Below, piece after piece: positions 59,223 through 64,000 of a stretch of 64,000 nt of DNA (positions within the stretch are counted from its first letter, which is position 1; every line of letters begins with the position of its first letter). Under the pieces are notes generated by a model. The model did not search any database. It saw only the letters and a program-made list of their open reading frames with translations, and was not told the DNA's origin. The stretch is taken from positions 2,852,001-2,916,000 of the forward strand of contig JAGYVD010000001.1 in NCBI GenBank assembly GCA_021209875.1. The letters are read 5' to 3'. This stretch comes from Rosellinia necatrix (lineage: Eukaryota > Ascomycota > Sordariomycetes > Xylariales > Xylariaceae). Both the position numbers and the translations under genes were made by a program.

Positions 59223-60135
59223 ATGGATTTCGCGCCGTACCAGAGCTCCCCGCCGGAGAACAGCCGGCCGTTCTCGCCGCCGGGCGGGGAGGGCGCCGCG
59301 TCGCCGCGCGCCTCGCTCGACCAGCAACAGCAGCACCGATCCTTCAGCCCGTCCCAGCAGCAGCAGCAGCAGCAGCAGCCGCGCACCTTCGCCGCCTACT
59401 CGCCGCCGCCGCTGCAGCACCCGCAGCCGCAGCGGTCGTGGCACGCCGAGTACACGTCCGTGGACGCCTTCGGGGGCGCCGCGAGGGCGGACGACGCGGA
59501 GGCCGGGCAAGGGGGCGCCTTCGTCAGCGAGTTCGACACCTCCCTCGGCCTCCGCCTCGACTACGAGGCCGTCCTCGCCTACGTCGGGCTCCCGCCGCTC
59601 GGCGCCATCGTGCTGCTCATCCTCGAGCGCAAGAGCGATTACGTCCGGTGAGTGCTAGATGCGCTTGTCCATGTTCATTCGTGTTGTTGCTGTTGTTTTT
59701 GTTTTTGTTTTTTTTCCCCGGGGCTTCGCAACGGGGTTTAGTATATTCTCTGAGAGAAGCGCGACCGAGGCCGGCCTCCCGGGACGGATATCCGGGTTGG
59801 GTGTTCGGCATCGATCCCTAAAAAGCTAATGCTCTCCTGACAGGTTTCATGCGTGGCAGTCCAGCCTCGTCTTTACCGCCATGTTCATACTCCACCTACT
59901 GTTCTCTTGGTCGACTTTCCTCAGCTGGGTCATCGTACTCGGCGACCTCGGGCTGATAGGGTTCCTTGCGCTACACGCCTACCGGGATGCCGATACCCTC
60001 GATAGGTGAGTAGCCATCCCACCGGTCGTATTGCAGACCGTACGGCAAATGCACAATGTGGATTCTAACCCGCCGAACAGGTTCGAAGTTCCGATTTTCG
60101 GAAGTATAGCAAGTCGCATACTCGACGACGAGTAG
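59223..60135 (+). CDS. DUF4870/Tic20-like multipass membrane protein
   Basis: Small membrane protein of unknown function. Exons are 59223-59647, 59844-60005 and 60081-60135, totalling 642 nt, 213 aa; introns are 196 and 75 nt. Residues 1 to about 105 are a low-complexity Pro/Ser/Gln region including a run of eight Gln. The conserved part begins at SLGLRLDYEAVLAYVGLPPL, with a first hydrophobic segment (LAYVGLPPLGAIVLLIL), then ERKSDYVRFHAWQSSLVFTA, two more hydrophobic stretches (MFILHLLFSWSTFLSWVIVL and GDLGLIGFLALHA), the YRDADTLDRFEVP loop and a terminal ASRILDDE. This matches fungal proteins of the DUF4870 family (three membrane helices). The acidic C-terminus resembles short sorting signals, but location is not known. 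Confidence 0.85.
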
Positions 60136-61212
60136 GGATCTCCGAATGCGACGACGCGATGGACTTAATTACGGGTAACTGGCGACGAGGTATCGCTTTG
60201 GGACTGTATGGTCTCCTTGCTTTTTTTTTTTTTTTTTTTTGGTCGTTCGAGAACTGTTTATTTGATGGCCGGCGTAATAGTAATGTTGACGCGTATATAC
60301 CCCCCCACACCGGTATTCGACGCATCCGGTACTCTTTATATAATACTACAACCCTCAGGTGTGGCTGAATCGAGCAAGACGCAACCATCATCTGCATATC
60401 GTCTGAGACATGTGCCATGTCTTTATATGTTTATAAATATTACCTACTTCATTTGACCAATCGAAGAGTTGGCGAATATGTAGGGGAGCGGAGCCACTCA
60501 AATCTCAATGCTTGTTTGTTAGCATGTTGGCTGAGATGGATACCGGTATAGAGTACGGTCTGAAAGCAACCGATGAATGCCTTGGCGGCAGCCCCTCCAG
60601 AGCCAAACTATCGGCCTTTTGTAGATAGAGATCTTGCCCCAAAATGGCCAGTATATGGTGGTTTTATATTGGAAGCCTAAACATGAAATCCCAATGTCCG
60701 CTATGAGCACCCAGACATGTAGATGAACCCTTACCTAGCACCTTCGGAATATTCTTAGTGCTGAATAGCTTTCGAAGGTTGTCTACGAGGTATTAATGTT
60801 ACCAATTGTGGAACATGCCATTCTCAAAGTTTAGGTGTTGTAAAAAGTGACATCAATTATTTTGTACGTACTTGGGTAGGTTCTAGGTGAACAATCTCAA
60901 TGATGTTACTACCAAGTATTACCGTACAAAGTTTTTCAACTTGAAAAAAAAAATCAAGGACTCCCCATTTTGTTGAAAATCAGAGTTCCTTCCTTCCTCC
61001 GCGAGGGTAATAAACGGGAAGACAAAGCAAGGCATCGCCGCCGTGAACCAGCATCATTGCAAACATCCCGACCCGACGACACCAGACGCCGTGACAAACC
61101 AAAGGATAGGTATAACATTCCCATCTCTCACACACATGCACCGAGTTGTGTCTTCTTCTTCTTCTGGTCGGGGTTTTTTCCGGGGAAGGGGGGGGTTGAG
61201 GGGGTCTGTTCT
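60136..61212. other. Intergenic between convergent genes
   Basis: About 1.1 kb of 3' flanking sequence. A poly-T run lies at about 60221-60240 and a poly-A run at about 60943-60951. No gene is supportable. Confidence 0.6.
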
Positions 61213-61517
61213 TTACTCTTCAGCGCCCAGCACTCTGCGACGATTCTCTTGCAATTCCTGCAGGCTCTCTATGAGCCTGTCCAGCTCCTCGGGCGTCTGC
61301 ACACCCCACTGCCATTCCCCGGCCTGCACGCTCAGGGCCCGGACCCGCGCGTCCAGGCCGCTCACCTGTGCCTCGAGCGCCCGGTTCTCCTGCGCGAGTC
61401 TTCCGATCTCCTGGGTTAGGAGCTCTATCTCTTTGTCCTGTACATGGATGACCGCAGTCGATGCATCAAAGACACTGTGGATTGGCGTTAGTTGTGGGGA
61501 CTATGTATGTGTATATG

Positions 61518-61557
<40 letters not shown>

Positions 61558-62419
61558 ATATCTTGTCAGATGGTAGGTAGGTATTATTTGAGGGAAGGAC
61601 AGGGATAGGAAGTGAAAGGGAAAAGGGAAGGGGGGGAGAGTATCATCTAACCTTCGGGGAACAGCTGGAGCATCTCCACCCACGTATGCTTGCTCGGGGA
61701 CCGCTACAGCCTGGACTTCCATCAGCCTCTGGCGCAATTGGTCGCTCAGCTGCTCCACGACGCGGGCCGGGACGTTCTGGTAGCGCTCGCGCATGGAAAC
61801 GACCTTTCCGTCCACAAAGGTAATGCCGTGGAAGCGAAGGATCATAGGGTGCTCCCTATCTCGGGTGACCCAGGGACCATTCAACACCGCACAGAACTGG
61901 GCGTATTCCTTGCTCTGAGGGGCTCCCTGCGTTCGGGGCTTGGAATGGAGGAACGGGAATATAAGCGGGGCTCTCAGGCTATACTTCTTGACGCTTATCT
62001 CTGTTGTGCAGTGTCAGTAGTCAACGACAGGTATATATGTTGTTTCGAGTTCCTCGGGGCTCGAACTGGGGAAGAATGGAAGTGACATGACACTAGGATG
62101 AGGGTTGGGTTGGGTTGGGCTGAGGGAGTGGAGTGGTTTGGTCTCTAGCACCTCGTGATGCGGCTTACCTCTCAAGATCCAGAGTTGAAAGGCAGTCTGC
62201 CAGGTAACATATTCTTCCGAGATCGGTGGCTCAATTCCCGATCCGTGAAGTTGAAAAAAAGGCGACGGTCGAGGCCTTCAGCATTCGGACATCGAGGCCT
62301 CCTTCTTCTACTATGACGCGTCCACGTAGAAGATTAGAAAGTCCGTCGAGTTCCTTTTCCAGGATTTTCAGAGTTTCCTGAAGCACATCCAACTCCATGG
62401 CAGGCTGGGCTAACTCCAT
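61213..62419 (-). CDS. Unrecognised coiled-coil protein with an apparent 1-nt insertion
   Basis: Not recognised. Minus-strand exons are 62419-62169, 62000-61652 and 61474-61213, with GT-AG introns of 168 and 177 nt. Exon 1 is 251 nt, but the frame works only if it is 250: a run of seven T (coding strand, near 62255) must be six to join STVAFF to QLHGSGIEPPISEEYVTW. Corrected, the product is 286 aa. Residues 1-40 are helical (LQETLKILEKELDGLSNLL). The middle holds EEYVTWQTAFQLWILREISV, NGPWVTRDREHPMILRFHGI and VPARVVEQLSDQLRQRLMEV. The end is a strong coiled coil (IELLTQEIGRLAQENRALEA). Consistent splice phases across all three exons argue it is a real gene. The frameshift may be a sequence error at the homopolymer. 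Function is unknown. Confidence 0.62.
61504..61557. repeat. (TA)n(TG)n microsatellite in an intron
   Basis: Run of TA then TG dinucleotides within the second intron of the coiled-coil gene. Confidence 0.9.
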
Positions 62420-64000
62420 CTTCAAGGCGTGTAAACTTTCCTACCTGGTATTGAAGGGGGGGGGGGGGGGGCGTGAAAGAGGTGACTATACTATGCTGCA
62501 CTCGAGCAAGGTGGTATTGTGGGTGGAAGTGGTTTGCCTCTTGTGTTTCGGGTGGATGAAAGGTTAGTGAGGCACCGAGGTTGGTTGAAGGAAAGGAGGG
62601 AAGGAAGGAAGATTGAAGCGAGCAAGTCTAGCACGTTGTAGTGTAGTGTAGTGGTGCGTGGTCAACGCGGTATTTCCTCGAAACTACCCTTAGCGATAGT
62701 GGTAAATGCCAAATACCCAGCTGAGGGCAGTTAGCAGTTGGTTCCTGCCCATGATGGGCAACTGCAGTATGTACATTGTACACACAATGGGAATTAACTA
62801 CATTGTGGAATAAACAAGTGGCTTATACGGATAACCATACAAGCTAATGGGATTGCTTGTTTTCGTGCCTTTATTTTGATTTAGAAAGCAATAGCTGTTG
62901 TGAAATAAGTAAATAGCAACCATAAAGCGGACTTGGGGTATTCACCTACGAGGGAGTCATAACTCGAGTAGAAAGGCCAAGGGTGTCACAGAGTAAATGA
63001 AAATTGCATTTTAATTGGATATCTAGGCAAGTGAACGCTCAATAAACAATTATCAATTGATTCCTGTCATCTGGGACCAACGCAGGCCCCAAAGGTCTAT
63101 CTATTGCCACCCTAAAGTAGTATTAAATAGGCTGACAATACGCACCCTTGCCAAAAGGTACAAATATTGAGGTATAATTAAGATGGTAACCTTGTGGTTA
63201 GACCCGATGCTCTCAACGGCGCATAGGCTAATTATTATTAGACTTTAGAGTAGTTAGTAGAAAAGAAATTATACATCAAGTAAGTAATAATCTAAAGAAT
63301 TATAGTGAATTGCCATGGCAGATACAGAGACAATGAATCGATCTATTCATGTCCTAATTCGATAGTTTGGGGCGTGAATTCCTTCAAATCACCCAATTTT
63401 AGATATAGTGTAAACCGAAATAGAATATCCATTTTGCCTATTACTCATATTGTAATCGCGAGGATAAGTAAATCGTAGTCAATTGTTTCTGCATACAATG
63501 CTGAAATTATGGACACCAAGTGAATGAAGGCGCCTCTAGCTTGGATTCAAGAAATTATTATCCTACGCCCATGTGAAATGGTTACATAGATCCAGGTACC
63601 GCTAAATTGCCTTTGCTTAGCAACCGCCCACATGCCATATAATGCTCCGAGTGATTCCGTAGCCAAGTAGTCCCCAGTAAAACAATGATAGAACGTGATA
63701 GATCAATTAGTAGGTGAAGTGGAAATTATGAAAGATGATTGGAGGGCTGTCGAGTAGACTCACAATAGCCTTACATAAATTATAGTTTTCTAAAATGGGT
63801 ATTTTGCTACATGACAGCATTGCTCAATAACGTAGAAATCTCGCCTCTTGGCTTGGCCAGGTACTTTATAAATTATCAAGGTGCTTATCTTCGCGGTTCT
63901 AGCTCCAAATCATAATCGTAACATTCCATTCATTTTAGTCTTTCTCGATTATTCCTTAGATTTTGCAACAACGTTAGTAGTAAGATTAGTTTCCATGTAA
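62420..64000. other. Intergenic to window end
   Basis: About 1.6 kb with no supportable gene. It includes a 16-base poly-G run (62456-62471) just upstream of the coiled-coil gene and, past about 62800, moderately AT-rich sequence with no repeats recognised. Confidence 0.6.
62456..62471 (+). repeat. Poly-G run (16)
   Basis: Sixteen consecutive G, about 37 bp upstream of the minus-strand start codon at 62419; length is likely variable and error-prone. Confidence 0.9.

Overview
The window is nuclear DNA of a filamentous ascomycete (Pezizomycotina, probably a Sordariomycete). The evidence is short GT-AG introns of about 50-190 nt, NACHT/HEAT fungal NLR architecture, a Zn2Cys6 regulator, single-copy fungal housekeeping genes, and a 24-kb AT-rich block of retrotransposons wrecked by C-to-T/G-to-A hypermutation of the RIP type. 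No rRNA, CRISPR, plasmid feature or convincing tRNA was seen.

Layout: (1) 1-13.9 kb is an accessory-type arm: the 3' part of an NLR gene (alpha/beta-hydrolase, NACHT, about 14 HEAT-like repeats), a type I Baeyer-Villiger monooxygenase on the minus strand, a divergently transcribed serine-beta-lactamase-fold hydrolase, and a Zn2Cys6 transcription factor that carries an apparent one-base deletion inside its zinc cluster. (2) 15.56-39.46 kb is a three-level nest of four LTR retrotransposons. Outer element C (15559-39458, target duplication AGCGG) contains D (18192-20871, duplication GTCTG) and B (about 23361-37721). B contains A (23884-30801, duplication AGTAG). Subtracting the insertions gives about 6.8-7.5 kb for A, B and C, normal for Ty3/Gypsy elements; D is only 2.7 kb. 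No intact gene remains in the block. (3) 40.8-62.4 kb is a dense housekeeping arm: mago nashi, GID4/VID24, TRM11, RPP40, an ankyrin-repeat protein, tRNA ligase TRL1, anthranilate phosphoribosyltransferase TRP4, mitochondrial ribosomal protein uL10m, a DUF4870-like membrane protein and an unrecognised coiled-coil protein.

How the genes may work together: the monooxygenase makes esters or lactones and the neighbouring hydrolase/transesterase could cleave or transfer them, with the Zn2Cys6 gene as a possible local regulator; this is inference from position. On the housekeeping side three genes for tRNA maturation (TRM11, RPP40, TRL1) lie within 8 kb, and TRM11 and RPP40 share a 534-bp divergent promoter. 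All exon structures were built by hand from conserved protein blocks, splice-site consensus and reading-phase arithmetic; total coding lengths are divisible by three except where frameshifts are flagged.
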